A program made the position numbers and the translations under genes. A model generated the notes under the pieces. That model did not search any database. It saw only the letters and a list, made by a program, of their open reading frames with translations, and was not told the origin of the DNA. Of a stretch of 64,000 bases of DNA, positions 11,649-20,916 are shown one piece after another (the stretch's first letter is position 1; every line of letters starts with the position of its first letter). The DNA comes from Hyphomicrobiales bacterium (lineage in GTDB: Bacteria; Pseudomonadota; Alphaproteobacteria; Rhizobiales; Rhizobiaceae): contig UBWZ01000006.1 in the NCBI GenBank assembly GCA_900469345.1, positions 1 to 64,000 on the forward strand, read 5' to 3'.

Positions 11649-13856
11649 TCATGCCATGAAGCCGGGGAACCAGCTTTCATAGGCATCGTCGAGAGCGATC
11701 ACGTCGAGATCGATGAGATCGTCCATCACCAGCCGGTCACCTTCGACGGTTCCGAGGCGGCGGAAGGGAACGCCGGCGCTTTCGGCACCCGCCTGCACGA
11801 AGTTGGCGAGGTCGGACGAAACGGCGATGACATAGCGGGCCTGGTCTTCCCCGAAGAGCAGCGCATGGGCCGGGCCGCGCTGTTCCTTCAGGCTGATCTT
11901 CGCACCCTTGCGGGAGGCCATGACCATTTCGGCCAGCGCGATGGCGAGGCCGCCCGACGAGATGTCGTGGCAGGCGGTAACCTGGCCGCTGCGGATGATC
12001 GAGCGGACGAAGTCACCATTGCGGCGCTCCGCCGCCAGGTCGACCACGGGGGCGGGGCCGTCGGTGATCGACAGGATGTCGCGCAGGTAAACGGAGGAGC
12101 CGAGATGGCTGCCATCGCCACCGATCAGGATCAGGCAATCGCCTTCGGCTGCCGATCCGATCTTCGCCATCTTCTGCCAGTCGGGCAGCAGGCCGACACC
12201 GGCAATGGTGGGCGTGGGAAGAATGGCGACGCCATTGGTCTCGTTGTAGAGCGACACATTGCCGGACACGATCGGGAAGTCGAGCGCGCGGCAGGCTTCG
12301 CCGATGCCCTTGATGGCGCCGACCAGCTGGCCCATGATATCCGGCTTTTCGGGATTGCCGAAATTGAGGTTGTCGGTTGCGGCGAGCGGCTCGGCACCGG
12401 TCGCGACGAGATTGCGCCAGCATTCGGCCACGGCCTGCTTGCCGCCTTCGAAGGGATCGGCTTCGACGTAGCGCGGCGTGACATCGGAGGAGAAGGCCAG
12501 CGCCTTGCTGGCGTGGCCCTCGACGCGCACAACGCCGGCATCGCCGCCCGGGCGCTGCAGCGAGTTGCCCTGGATCAGTGTGTCGTACTGTTCCCAGACC
12601 CAGCGGCGGCTCGACTGGTTGGGCGAACCGACAAGCTTCAACAATGCGTCGTTGTAGTTGGCGGGTTCGGCGACCTCAGAGGCCGGCATCGGTGCGCGGC
12701 CCTTGGCTTCCGTCCAGGGGCGGTCGTATTCCGGGGCCTGGTCGCCCAGGTCCTTGATCGGCAGGTTTGCGACTTCCTCGCCCTTGTGCAGGACGCGGAA
12801 ACGCAGGTCGTCGGTGGTCTTGCCAACGATTGCGAAATCGAGCCCCCACTTGACGAAGATCGCCTTGGCTTCCTCTTCCTTTTCAGGCTGGAGCACCATG
12901 AGCATGCGCTCCTGGCTTTCCGACAGCATCATCTCGTAGGCCGTCATCCGCTCTTCGCGAACCGGAACCCGGTCGAGATTGAGCTCGATGCCGAGGTCGC
13001 CCTTGGCGCCCATTTCCACCGCCGAGCAGGTCAGGCCGGCAGCGCCCATGTCCTGGATGGCGATGACCGCACCGGTCTGCATCAGCTCGAGGCACGCTTC
13101 CAGCAGGCATTTTTCGGTGAAGGGATCGCCGACCTGCACGGTCGGGCGCTTCTCCTCGATGGATTCGTCGAACTCGGCCGACGCCATGGTGGCGCCGCCG
13201 ACGCCGTCGCGACCGGTCTTTGCACCCAGATAGACGACCGGAAGGCCGACGCCCTTGGCCTCCGACAGGAAGATCGCATCGGACTTGGCAAGCCCCGCAG
13301 CAAATGCGTTGACCAGGATATTGCCGTTATAGCGCTCGTCGAATTCCACTTCGCCGCCGACCGTCGGCACGCCGAAGGAGTTGCCGTAGCCGCCGACGCC
13401 GGCAACCACGCCGGAGACGAGGTGGCGGGTCTTGGGGTGGTCGGGAGATCCGAAGCGCAAAGCGTTCATGGCCGCGATCGGCCGTGCACCCATCGTGAAC
13501 ACGTCGCGCAGAATGCCGCCGACGCCGGTCGCGGCACCCTGGTAGGGCTCGATATAAGACGGGTGGTTGTGGCTCTCCATCTTGAACACGACGCAGTCGC
13601 CATCGTCGATGTCGACGACGCCGGCGTTCTCGCCCGGACCCTGGATGACCCGGGGTCCCTTGGTGGGCAGCGTGCGCAGCCACTTCTTGGAGGACTTGTA
13701 GGAGCAGTGCTCGTTCCACATCGAGGAAAAGATCCCGAGCTCCGTAAAGCTCGGTTCGCGTCCGATCAGGTCAAGGATACGCTGGTATTCGTCGGGCTTC
13801 AGGCCATGCGAGGCGACGAGTTCGGGCGTGATCGCAATGCTGTTCGGGATGGTCAT
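11649..13856 (-). CDS. purL: phosphoribosylformylglycinamidine synthase subunit PurL
   Basis: A 735-residue small-type PurL. It is the ATP-dependent catalytic subunit that works with PurQ (glutaminase) and PurS to make FGAM in step four of de novo purine synthesis. N-terminal [12 protein letters not shown] and the [10 protein letters not shown] segment form the active site. The two AIRS-like halves are complete. All three subunits of this complex are encoded here, though purL is separated from purQ by two envelope-type genes. The start ATG at 13856 matches the family N-terminus. Confidence 0.97.
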   Translation of the reverse strand: MTIPNSIAITPELVASHGLKPDEYQRILDLIGREPSFTELGIFSSMWNEHCSYKSSKKWLRTLPTKGPRVIQGPGENAGVVDIDDGDCVVFKMESHNHPSYIEPYQGAATGVGGILRDVFTMGARPIAAMNALRFGSPDHPKTRHLVSGVVAGVGGYGNSFGVPTVGGEVEFDERYNGNILVNAFAAGLAKSDAIFLSEAKGVGLPVVYLGAKTGRDGVGGATMASAEFDESIEEKRPTVQVGDPFTEKCLLEACLELMQTGAVIAIQDMGAAGLTCSAVEMGAKGDLGIELNLDRVPVREERMTAYEMMLSESQERMLMVLQPEKEEEAKAIFVKWGLDFAIVGKTTDDLRFRVLHKGEEVANLPIKDLGDQAPEYDRPWTEAKGRAPMPASEVAEPANYNDALLKLVGSPNQSSRRWVWEQYDTLIQGNSLQRPGGDAGVVRVEGHASKALAFSSDVTPRYVEADPFEGGKQAVAECWRNLVATGAEPLAATDNLNFGNPEKPDIMGQLVGAIKGIGEACRALDFPIVSGNVSLYNETNGVAILPTPTIAGVGLLPDWQKMAKIGSAAEGDCLILIGGDGSHLGSSVYLRDILSITDGPAPVVDLAAERRNGDFVRSIIRSGQVTACHDISSGGLAIALAEMVMASRKGAKISLKEQRGPAHALLFGEDQARYVIAVSSDLANFVQAGAESAGVPFRRLGTVEGDRLVMDDLIDLDVIALDDAYESWFPGFMA

Positions 13857-14010
13857 GAGCGTCTCTGTGTTGCGGAGCCTGGATGGCGCTCTTTAACCTA
13901 TGTCTGCAAGGGGTGCGACTAGAAAATGCGCCGCCGCGAAGGAGATGGCGGCTGTCCTCGCTGACCCTCCGAATCGCGCGCGCCGGTGTCCACGGTCGTG
14001 ATCGACGACT

Positions 14011-14571
14011 TCAGAATTTGCGGCCGATCGACAGGCCCGCATAGCTCAGTCCGTCGTTGTCATGGCACAGGTTCGCGTTCGACGAATGATCGATCGTCGC
14101 CATCAGGCGCCAGTTCGGGTCGAGCTTGAAGCCGGCAGCCAGCGACTCGTGGAACAGCGCATGGCAGCCGACGCTCGGTCCGTCGTGAGAATCATGCAGG
14201 GTCCCGTTGTTGAGCGCCCCGCCGAAGCCGAAATCGATGAACAACCGGTCCGTGACGTCGATCGTCCAGGTCAGGCCGGCAAACACCTGGTCGGTTTCGC
14301 CGGACGTGGAAACGATCGCACCCGCGTGCAGCCGCGGATGCAGGACACGGTCCTTGAGCGTGCTTGCCTGGGCGGCGCCGAGCGGATCGAAGAAGACGGT
14401 CGCCGTCGTGAACAGCCCGTCTTCATGCGTGCCACCCGACTGGATAGAGGCCGAAACGCCGAACCGCAGTTCGTCGAAAGGTTTTGAGTCTTCGGAAAGG
14501 GCGGAGGACGGAAGAATGGCTACCGCGATTGCCATCAGTATTGCCGGAATGAGGGAAAAGTGCCTGCCCAT
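14011..14571 (-). CDS. PagL-like outer-membrane lipid A deacylase / acyloxyacyl hydrolase family protein
   Basis: A 186-residue exported protein. Residues 1-26 form a signal peptide ending SSALS. The rest alternates polar and nonpolar residues as in a small beta-barrel and ends in Phe. Near the C-terminus, the motif IDHSSNANL resembles the catalytic His-x-Ser-Asn of PagL, which removes the 3-O acyl chain of lipid A. The catalytic Glu that follows in Pseudomonas PagL cannot be placed here: NDGLSYAGL has Ser at that position. Activity is therefore uncertain. It lies between the lipoprotein gene and purL. Confidence 0.65.
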   Translation of the reverse strand: MGRHFSLIPAILMAIAVAILPSSALSEDSKPFDELRFGVSASIQSGGTHEDGLFTTATVFFDPLGAAQASTLKDRVLHPRLHAGAIVSTSGETDQVFAGLTWTIDVTDRLFIDFGFGGALNNGTLHDSHDGPSVGCHALFHESLAAGFKLDPNWRLMATIDHSSNANLCHDNDGLSYAGLSIGRKF

Positions 14572-14591
14572 TGCTTGCCTATCTCGCAGAT

Positions 14592-14625
14592 AGATTCGCC
14601 GACTGCGCGTGCAGTCGGCGAATCT
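14592..14625. repeat. 15-bp perfect inverted repeat in the leader of the PagL-like gene
   Basis: AGATTCGCCGACTGC (14592-14606) and its exact complement (14611-14625) flank a four-base loop, GCGT. The hairpin sits about 20 bases before the start codon of the PagL-like gene and is followed on that strand by ATCTGCGAGAT. No T-run follows in either direction, so an ordinary terminator is unlikely. Confidence 0.75.
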
Positions 14626-14764
14626 CTAGGAGTACAAAAGCTACTCCCGGGCCGGCATCGGGTCCATAAGCGTCAGCGTAGACGCGCCTTCGCCATCACC
14701 TGGAGACGGATATTGCGCAAACCGTGATGCAGGGCTGCAACGACCGGCAAGCCTGGCGCAAGGT

Positions 14765-15187
14765 TCAACAGTCGGTCTGGCCAACTGACCAGCGCTGCAC
14801 GTCCTTGCTGACGCGGCCACCGATCGGATCGTTCATCATCGGTCCGAAGGCGCTAAGGCGGGCAGGGCGGCCTTCCGCCTGGACGACCAGCAGCGGCCGG
14901 ATATCGGCCGAGCCCTTGCGGGTCAAAAGGATCCGCGGACGGTCGGAGAAGGAGGTAAGCTCCGGCGCAAAAGCGTAGGACTTGAAGGCGGGGTCGCCCG
15001 ACTTGAACCAGCAGCGATTGGCCGACACGGCAACCTTCTCCATCACGTCCAGCGCCGAAGCGGAGGCCGCGCCGGGCCTGGCGACGGGTTTGGACTGGCA
15101 GGACCACAGCGCGAGGCTCATCACGGCGAGGCAGATGAGCGGCGAAAGTCGGCGAAGGGTCGGCATGGCAAGGCCCCGGATAAGCAT
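14765..15187 (-). CDS. putative lipoprotein of unknown function
   Basis: A 140-residue protein with a hydrophobic leader and a lipobox-like LALWSC (Cys at residue 30). The mature domain has three further Cys (RCWFKSGDP, the final TDC and the lipobox Cys). I do not recognise a named family. Starts at 15187 (ATG) and 15166 (ATG, giving a more usual leader length) are both possible, and neither has a strong ribosome site. It lies 26 bases upstream of purQ in gene order and on the same strand, as if within the purine operon. Confidence 0.65.
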   Translation of the reverse strand: MLIRGLAMPTLRRLSPLICLAVMSLALWSCQSKPVARPGAASASALDVMEKVAVSANRCWFKSGDPAFKSYAFAPELTSFSDRPRILLTRKGSADIRPLLVVQAEGRPARLSAFGPMMNDPIGGRVSKDVQRWSVGQTDC

Positions 15188-15213
15188 GATCGGATGGAGG
15201 AAGGCCGCCGTGG

Positions 15214-15888
15214 TCAGGCGGCGATGACGTCGAGCGCGGAAGCGAAGATGCCGCGTCCATCCTTGCCGCCATGGGCGGCTTCGATGAGATTTTCCGGGTG
15301 CGGCATCATGCCGAGCACATTGCCCTGGCTGTTGATGACGCCCGCGATATCACCGAGCGATCCGTTTGGATTGGTGCCCTCCGCATAGCGGAATACGATC
15401 TCGCCACGGTCTTCCATGCCGGCAAGCGTGGCGTCGTCCACGAAGTAGTTGCCGTCGTGATGGGCGACCGGGCAGCGGATGATCTGACCCTTGTCGTAGG
15501 CCCGCGTGAAGTGCGTGTCGGCGTTGACCACTTCCAGCTTCACTTCCTTGCACACGAAGCGCAGCGTCGTGTTGCGCATGAGCGCACCGGGCAGCATTCC
15601 GGCTTCGACGAGGATCTGGAAGCCGTTGCAGACGCCGAGAACCTTGACGCCCTTGTCGGCCTTGTCCTTGATCGCCTGCATGACCGGCATGCGCGCCGCA
15701 ATCGCACCACAGCGCAGATAGTCGCCGTAGGAGAAGCCACCGGGAATGACGATCAGGTCGACATCATCCGGAATGGAGGTCTCGGTTTGCCAGATGGTGA
15801 TCGGCGCCTCGCCGGAGATCAAGGTGAGGGCGGCGATCATGTCGCGGTCGCGATTGAGGCCGGGGAGTTGAACAACGGCAGACTTCAT
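15214..15888 (-). CDS. purQ: phosphoribosylformylglycinamidine synthase subunit PurQ
   Basis: A 224-residue class I glutamine amidotransferase that supplies ammonia to PurL. The nucleophile Cys is in GVCNGFQ, the His/Glu pair in MMPHPE, and [14 protein letters not shown] is the family segment. Its ATG overlaps the TGA of the upstream coiled-coil gene (ATGA at 15885-15888), so translation is coupled. It is the expected partner of PurS and PurL in this cluster. Confidence 0.97.
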   Translation of the reverse strand: MKSAVVQLPGLNRDRDMIAALTLISGEAPITIWQTETSIPDDVDLIVIPGGFSYGDYLRCGAIAARMPVMQAIKDKADKGVKVLGVCNGFQILVEAGMLPGALMRNTTLRFVCKEVKLEVVNADTHFTRAYDKGQIIRCPVAHHDGNYFVDDATLAGMEDRGEIVFRYAEGTNPNGSLGDIAGVINSQGNVLGMMPHPENLIEAAHGGKDGRGIFASALDVIAA

Positions 15889-16142
15889 GGATGTGGTTCA
15901 AACCTTGCCTGGGCCTCTGACAGCTCTCGCAGCTCGAGGCGATTTTCAATTCGGTCGAGACGCACGTCATGGCGCGTCATAGTCGTGTGAATATCCAGCA
16001 TATCTTGATGAAGCGATATCATCGCACCACGCATGGCATTCGTTTCTGACTTCAGTTCCCGTTGGCCGAGCTTCATGTCAGCAATGTCTGCTTGGATGCG
16101 TTTCATCAATTCAAACATGAGCTCACTGGCGACTTCAGCCAT
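15885..16142 (-). CDS. small coiled-coil protein between purS and purQ
   Basis: An 85-residue protein of unknown function. It is almost entirely helical, with heptad-like spacing from about residue 8 to 75 ([19 protein letters not shown], then [17 protein letters not shown]). There is no signal peptide or membrane segment. The frame is open to 16217, but the ATG at 16142, 17 bases after purS, fits the operon spacing. The stop overlaps the purQ start by four bases. That coupling argues that it is a real, expressed gene, possibly one that acts with or on the FGAM synthase complex; this role is inference. Confidence 0.7.
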   Translation of the reverse strand: MAEVASELMFELMKRIQADIADMKLGQRELKSETNAMRGAMISLHQDMLDIHTTMTRHDVRLDRIENRLELRELSEAQARFEPHP

Positions 16143-16159
16143 CAGATGCTTCGCAAGCG

Positions 16160-16402
16160 TCAGTCGATTGCGATAGTATAGTTCTCGATCACCGTGTTTG
16201 CCAGAAGCTTCTCGCACATGGCCTTGAGCTCCGCTTCGGCCTTGGTACGGTCGGTACCGTCCACGTCGAGGTCGAACACCTTGCCCTGGCGGACCTGGTG
16301 GACGCCCTCGAAGCCGAGGCTTCCAAGCGCACCTTCGATGGCCTTGCCCTGCGGGTCGAGAACGCCGTTCTTGAGCGTGACGGTCACGCGTGCCTTGATC
16401 AC
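16160..16402 (-). CDS. purS: phosphoribosylformylglycinamidine synthase subunit PurS
   Basis: An 80-residue PurS, the small subunit that bridges PurQ and PurL. IKARVTVTLKNGVLDPQGKA and ALGSLGF are characteristic. The start is a GTG: 16402 lies five bases from AGGA, while a second GTG at 16405 is too close. The longer open frame to 16609 overlaps purC and is not used. It follows purC by 19 bases and precedes the coiled-coil gene. Confidence 0.95.
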   Translation of the reverse strand: MIKARVTVTLKNGVLDPQGKAIEGALGSLGFEGVHQVRQGKVFDLDVDGTDRTKAEAELKAMCEKLLANTVIENYTIAID

Positions 16403-16421
16403 CACTATCCTAACCCCCAGA

Positions 16422-17186
16422 CTACTTGACCAGCACCGGACCCGTGCCGCGGATCGGTTCGTTTTCGTTGATGATGCCGAGCCGGCGCGCCACCTCGGAA
16501 TAGGCTTCGACGAGCCCACCCAGGTCCCGACGGAAACGGTCCTTGTCCATCTTCTCCTTGGTCTCGATATCCCAAAGCCGGCAGCTGTCGGGAGAGATCT
16601 CGTCGGCAAGGATGATGCGCATCATGTCGCCTTCGAAGAGCCGGCCGCATTCGATCTTGAAATCGACGAGTTGGATCCCGACGCCGAGGAAAAGCCCCGA
16701 CAGGAAGTCGTTGACGCGGATGGCAAGCGCCATGATGTCGTCGAGTTCGGCCGGGTTGGCCCAGCCGAAGGCGGTGATGTGCTCTTCGGAGACCATCGGA
16801 TCGGCGAGCGCGTCGGACTTGTAGTAGAATTCGATGATCGAGCGCGGCAGCACGGTGCCTTCCTCGATTCCGAGGCGGGCGGACAGCGAGCCTGCGGCCA
16901 CGTTGCGGACGACGATCTCGAGCGGGATCATCTCCACTTCCTTGATCAGCTGCTCGCGCATGTTGAGCCGGCGGATGAAGTGCGTCGGAATGCCGATCTT
17001 GTTCAGATGCGTAAAGACGTATTCGGAGATGCGGTTGTTGAGAACGCCCTTGCCGTCGATGACGTCGTGCTTCTTTTTGTTGAACGCGGTTGCGTCGTCC
17101 TTGAAGAACTGGATCAACGTGCCCGGCTCTGGACCTTCGTAAAGGATCTTGGCCTTGCCCTCGTAAATACGGCGGCGACGGTTCAT
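16422..17186 (-). CDS. purC: phosphoribosylaminoimidazole-succinocarboxamide synthase
   Basis: A 254-residue SAICAR synthetase, step eight of purine synthesis. It begins [20 protein letters not shown], the usual N-terminus. SAICAR-family segments such as [11 protein letters not shown] and [10 protein letters not shown] are present. The frame is open to 17261, but the ATG at 17186 begins the conserved domain. It is the first gene of the minus-strand purine unit; the 243 bases before it separate it from the divergent zeta-inhibitor genes. Confidence 0.96.
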   Translation of the reverse strand: MNRRRRIYEGKAKILYEGPEPGTLIQFFKDDATAFNKKKHDVIDGKGVLNNRISEYVFTHLNKIGIPTHFIRRLNMREQLIKEVEMIPLEIVVRNVAAGSLSARLGIEEGTVLPRSIIEFYYKSDALADPMVSEEHITAFGWANPAELDDIMALAIRVNDFLSGLFLGVGIQLVDFKIECGRLFEGDMMRIILADEISPDSCRLWDIETKEKMDKDRFRRDLGGLVEAYSEVARRLGIINENEPIRGTGPVLVK

Positions 17187-17429
17187 GGTGTCTTGTCTCG
17201 TTGTTGGCGCCCAAGGCGGGCGCAATGGATGATGGTCGAGCGGTCCCATATCGGAAAACATCCGCTTTCACAATGCGGGGCTCCAACACGGCGACATCGC
17301 GGCAGCCTTGACGAAGCGCAATGAGGAACGATTCAGCTTAAGACTACATCGTTTCTTGAAGCTTCCCGGTTATTCCATGTATCGCTTTTGCAGGAAAGGA
17401 ATAGTCTCAAACAAGAGAAGGTGGGAACC
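17187..17429. other. intergenic region between divergent purC and DUF1476 genes
   Basis: About 240 bases that must hold two divergent promoters. GGAAC at 17332 is followed by CGTT after 20 bases, too far apart for an EcfG promoter (16-17). No other signal was identified. Confidence 0.3.
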
Positions 17430-17744
17430 ATGATCTATGCCCTTCGTGACCGGGGCCTGGCCCTCGAGCAGTCGCATGCCTACGAGCAGACCCGCATTTT
17501 CCAGACCGCGGCGCGGCAGGCGCGCCTGCTCGGCGAATGGGCAGCGCCTCTGCTCGCCAACGCCGATCACGCCGCCTATGTCAGCGACATCGTCGCCATG
17601 GCGCTCGCCGGCGCCTCGCAGGTCGATTTAGCCGCACGATTGCGTCATGATTTCGACGCAGCCGGACAGACGATCGCCGAGGTGGAGCTCCTGCACCGAA
17701 TGCACGATCTTCTTGCCCAGGCCCAACGCGACGTGACCGCCTGA
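17430..17744 (+). CDS. F1-ATPase inhibitor zeta-family (DUF1476) protein, divergent copy
   Basis: A 104-residue DUF1476 protein. It shares with the next gene the pattern RGLALEQSHAYEQ, ARLLGEWAAPLL and LRHDFDAAGQT, and the two have the same length. In Paracoccus the zeta protein is an inhibitor of F1FO-ATPase hydrolysis. This copy is less typical: the N-terminal inhibitory stretch differs and the Lys-rich core is replaced by Ala-rich sequence. The ATG at 17430 follows GAAGGTGGG. Function may have diverged from that of the second copy. Confidence 0.75.
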   Translation: MIYALRDRGLALEQSHAYEQTRIFQTAARQARLLGEWAAPLLANADHAAYVSDIVAMALAGASQVDLAARLRHDFDAAGQTIAEVELLHRMHDLLAQAQRDVTA

Positions 17745-17863
17745 AGCTGGACACGGGCCTGGCAATTCCGCGTGAAGACGCCCTGCTAATACGGACGGAT
17801 GATTGCGCATCGGGCCAGTTCTTGCTTAATGACCACACCAGAAGTCAACTCGGGAGGCAGACT

Positions 17864-18178
17864 ATGGCTGGGATCAACGACCGCGAAAAAGCGCTGGAAA
17901 ACAAGTTCGCGCACGACCAGGAGCTCAAGTTCAAGTCCATGGCGCGCCGCAACAAGCTGCTCGGGCACTGGGCCGCTGGCCTGCTGGGCAAGGACAAGGA
18001 CGCCTACGCGACGGAAGTCGTGGTTGCCGATTTCGAGGAGGCCGGCGACGAGGATGTGTTCCGCAAACTGCGCACCGACTTCGACGCCGCCGGCGTGACA
18101 GTCGCCGACCATGATATCCGCACGAAAATGGTGGATCTTCTCGCGGAAGCCGTCGCGCAGATCGAAAAGCCGTCCTGA
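17864..18178 (+). CDS. F1-ATPase inhibitor subunit zeta (DUF1476)
   Basis: A 104-residue protein close to the canonical alphaproteobacterial zeta subunit: NDREKALENKFAHDQELKFK, then ARRNKLLGHWAAGLLG and FEEAGDEDVFRKL. The zeta subunit binds F1 and blocks wasteful ATP hydrolysis through its N-terminal segment, with a four-helix body. The ATG at 17864 has GGGAGG eight bases before it. It is the second of two tandem paralogs, 119 bases apart. Confidence 0.88.
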   Translation: MAGINDREKALENKFAHDQELKFKSMARRNKLLGHWAAGLLGKDKDAYATEVVVADFEEAGDEDVFRKLRTDFDAAGVTVADHDIRTKMVDLLAEAVAQIEKPS

Positions 18179-18228
18179 TTTTAGACAGATGCAGGCGGCG
18201 AACGACGCTTCGGCCCTGGGCGTGGCGC

Positions 18229-18783
18229 TCAGGGCTTGAGGCGGCTCAGGAACTGGGCAAAGACCATCGTGCCTTCCGGCCAGGGGCCATGCCCCGACTC
18301 CGTATTGATGTGGCCCGATTCGCCGGCGTCGACGAGCAGCGAGCCCCAGGCGGCGGCAATATCGTCGGCGTGCTCATAGGTTCCGAACGGGTCGTTTCGG
18401 CTGGCGATGGTCATCGACGGAAACGGCAGCGGATCGCGCGGGTAGGGGCCGAACGTCATCAGGTGCTTGGGCCGGATCTCCGCATTCTGCACGTCCGGAG
18501 GCGCCACGAAGAAAGCGCCCGCTATCTTGTTTTTGAACAGCGGGATCGCGTGGATGACCGTCGGCACGCCGAGCGAATGGGCAACCAGCACGACCGGACG
18601 GCTCGCTGTGTTGACCTCGTGCGCAAGGCGGGCCACCCATTCGTCCCGGACGGGCTTCGACCATTCGGCCTGCTCGACACGCCGGGCAGTCGTCAGCTTC
18701 TGCTCCCAGCGGGTCTGCCAGTGTTCGGGCCCCGAATTGGTGTAGCCTGGAACGATGAGAATATCGGCGTCTGATGCTTTCAT
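18229..18783 (-). CDS. RBBP9/YdeN family alpha/beta hydrolase
   Basis: A 184-residue serine hydrolase of the RBBP9/YdeN family. The N-terminus ILIVPGYTNSGPEHWQTRWE is diagnostic. The catalytic triad is visible as Ser in AHSLG, Asp in SRNDPF and His in ESGHIN. Substrates of bacterial members are poorly known. It lies 31 bases downstream of purB on the same strand and may be co-transcribed with it. Confidence 0.85.
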   Translation of the reverse strand: MKASDADILIVPGYTNSGPEHWQTRWEQKLTTARRVEQAEWSKPVRDEWVARLAHEVNTASRPVVLVAHSLGVPTVIHAIPLFKNKIAGAFFVAPPDVQNAEIRPKHLMTFGPYPRDPLPFPSMTIASRNDPFGTYEHADDIAAAWGSLLVDAGESGHINTESGHGPWPEGTMVFAQFLSRLKP

Positions 18784-18814
18784 GCCGGCTATCTGGGTTC
18801 TCTGCCTGTCGAGA

Positions 18815-20122
18815 TCAAGCTTCGCCGAAGACGCGCGTGAAAATTGTGTCGACGTGCTTGGTGTGGTAGCCGAGGTCGAACTTTTCGCGGATCTCCTCTT
18901 CGGGAAGCGCAGCGCGAACTTCCGGATCGGCGAGCAGTTCCTCCAGGAAATCCTTGCCTTCCTCCCAGACCTTCATCGCATTGCGCTGTACCAGGCGATA
19001 GGCGTCCTCGCGTGACACGCCGGCCTGCGTCAGCGCCAGCAGGACCCGCTGGCTCATTACCAGGCCCTTGAACTTGTTCATGTTCTTGAGCATGTTTTCG
19101 GGGTAGATCACCAGCTTCTCGATAACCCCCGCAAGCCGGTTCAGTGCAAAATCGAGGGTGATGGTCGTGTCCGGACCGATCGCCCGCTCGACGCTGGAAT
19201 GGCTGATGTCCCGCTCGTGCCAGAGGGCGACATTCTCCATGGCAGGCACGACGGACATGCGCACGAGGCGTGAAAGACCAGTCAGGTTTTCGGTCAGCAC
19301 CGGATTGCGCTTGTGCGGCATGGCGGACGATCCCTTCTGGCCGGGCGAGAAGAATTCTTCCGCTTCCAGAACTTCCGTGCGCTGCATGTGGCGGATCTCG
19401 ATCGCGACATTTTCGATCGACGAGGCAATGACGCCGAGGGTGGCGAAATACATCGCATGACGGTCGCGGGGGATTACCTGTGTCGAGACCGGCTCGGCCT
19501 TCAGCCCAAGGGCCGCCGCCACGTGTTCCTCGACGCGCGGGTCGATATTGGCAAAAGTACCGACCGCCCCGGAAATCGCGCACGTGGCAATTTCATCCCG
19601 TGCCGTGAGAAGGCGCGTCTTGTTGCGATCCATTTCCGCATAGAAGCGGGCAAAGGTCAGCCCCATCGTGGTGGGCTCGGCATGGATGCCGTGGCTGCGG
19701 CCGATGCGGACAGTATCCTTGTGCTCGAAAGCCCGGCTCTTCAGCGCCGCCAATACGCGGTCGATGTCGGAGATCAGGATGTCGGTTGCCCGCACCAGCT
19801 GGACGCTGAGCGTCGTGTCGAGGACATCCGACGACGTCATCCCCTGATGGATGAAACGGCTGTCAGGCCCGACGAACTCCGCAAGATGCGTCAGGAAGGC
19901 GATCACGTCATGCTTGGTGACGGCCTCGATCTCATCGATGCGCGCCACGTCGAAGACGGCATTGCCACCCTTTTCCCAGATCGTCTCGGCCGCCGATTTC
20001 GGAATGACACCGATGGCGGCCAGCGCGTCGCAGGCGTGCGCCTCGATTTCGAACCAGATGCGGAAGCGCGTCTCGGGCGACCAGATGGCGACCATGTCGG
20101 GGCGGGAATAACGAGGGATCAT
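18815..20122 (-). CDS. purB: adenylosuccinate lyase
   Basis: A 435-residue fumarase-superfamily lyase acting twice in purine synthesis (SAICAR to AICAR, adenylosuccinate to AMP). The signature GSSAMPHKRNP and the segment GRSHGIHAEPTTMG are intact. The ATG at 20122 follows AGGACAG. It lies 68 bases after rpe on the same strand. Confidence 0.97.
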   Translation of the reverse strand: MIPRYSRPDMVAIWSPETRFRIWFEIEAHACDALAAIGVIPKSAAETIWEKGGNAVFDVARIDEIEAVTKHDVIAFLTHLAEFVGPDSRFIHQGMTSSDVLDTTLSVQLVRATDILISDIDRVLAALKSRAFEHKDTVRIGRSHGIHAEPTTMGLTFARFYAEMDRNKTRLLTARDEIATCAISGAVGTFANIDPRVEEHVAAALGLKAEPVSTQVIPRDRHAMYFATLGVIASSIENVAIEIRHMQRTEVLEAEEFFSPGQKGSSAMPHKRNPVLTENLTGLSRLVRMSVVPAMENVALWHERDISHSSVERAIGPDTTITLDFALNRLAGVIEKLVIYPENMLKNMNKFKGLVMSQRVLLALTQAGVSREDAYRLVQRNAMKVWEEGKDFLEELLADPEVRAALPEEEIREKFDLGYHTKHVDTIFTRVFGEA

Positions 20123-20190
20123 GCAGGTCTGTCCTCAAAAACTGTCGGCGCCGCTGTAGCAAGAAGCGGCGGCAAGCTCAATTGCTTATG

Positions 20191-20859
20191 CTAGCGCTGG
20201 GCAGCGCTGCGAAGAGCGGAGATATTCTGGCGGTAGGTGTCCACGCTGTCGCCCTTGAAGATCGCGGAACCGGCGACGAACACGTTCGCTCCGGCGGTGG
20301 CCGCAGCGCCGATGGTTTCGGCCGTGATGCCGCCGTCGACTTCAAGCTCGATCGGGCGGTTGCCGATCAGCGCCTTGGCCGCGCGGATCTTGTCTGCCAT
20401 GGCTGGAATGAACTTCTGGCCGCCGAAGCCGGGGTTGACGCTCATCACCAGGATCAGATCGATGTCGTCCAGCACGTTTTCGATCGTCGACAGCGGCGTG
20501 GCCGGGTTGAGCGTCACGCCGACCTTTTTGCCGAGCGAGCGGATCGTCTGCAGCGAACGGTGCAGGTGAACGCCGGCCTCGACATGCACGGTGATGCCGT
20601 CGCAGCCTGCCTTGGCGAAGGCCTCCAGATAGGGGTCGGCTGGTGCGATCATCAGATGGCAATCGAAGAAGGCGTCCGTATAGGGGCGCAGCGACTTGAT
20701 GACGTCGGGACCGAAGGAGATGTTGGAGACGAAGTGGCCGTCCATTACGTCCAGGTGGATCCAGTCTGCCCCGGCCTGCGCCACGTCGCCGACTTCCTGG
20801 CCAAGCCTTGAAAAGTCCGAAGCAAGGATGGACGGGGCGATGCGGATCGGCAGGGTCAT
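20191..20859 (-). CDS. rpe: ribulose-phosphate 3-epimerase
   Basis: A 222-residue TIM-barrel enzyme interconverting ribulose 5-phosphate and xylulose 5-phosphate. It starts [13 protein letters not shown]. The metal and catalytic residues are in [25 protein letters not shown] and EVDGGI. GGAG precedes the ATG. It lies upstream of purB, with 57 bases to the binding-protein gene before it. Confidence 0.97.
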   Translation of the reverse strand: MTLPIRIAPSILASDFSRLGQEVGDVAQAGADWIHLDVMDGHFVSNISFGPDVIKSLRPYTDAFFDCHLMIAPADPYLEAFAKAGCDGITVHVEAGVHLHRSLQTIRSLGKKVGVTLNPATPLSTIENVLDDIDLILVMSVNPGFGGQKFIPAMADKIRAAKALIGNRPIELEVDGGITAETIGAAATAGANVFVAGSAIFKGDSVDTYRQNISALRSAAQR

Positions 20860-20916
20860 GGCAGGTTCTCCGGTTTGCGGCTCCCTCTAACATTGCAGCC
20901 GGCGCGGAACAATCCG

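Noticed and set aside
11505..13922. 805-codon open frame on the plus strand opposite purL
   Set aside because: It mirrors purL codon by codon in a high-GC region and has no recognisable domain; purL on the other strand is complete. It is an antisense shadow.
17332..17359. EcfG-like promoter before the DUF1476 genes
   Set aside because: GGAAC and CGTT are present but 20 bases apart; functional spacing is 16-17.
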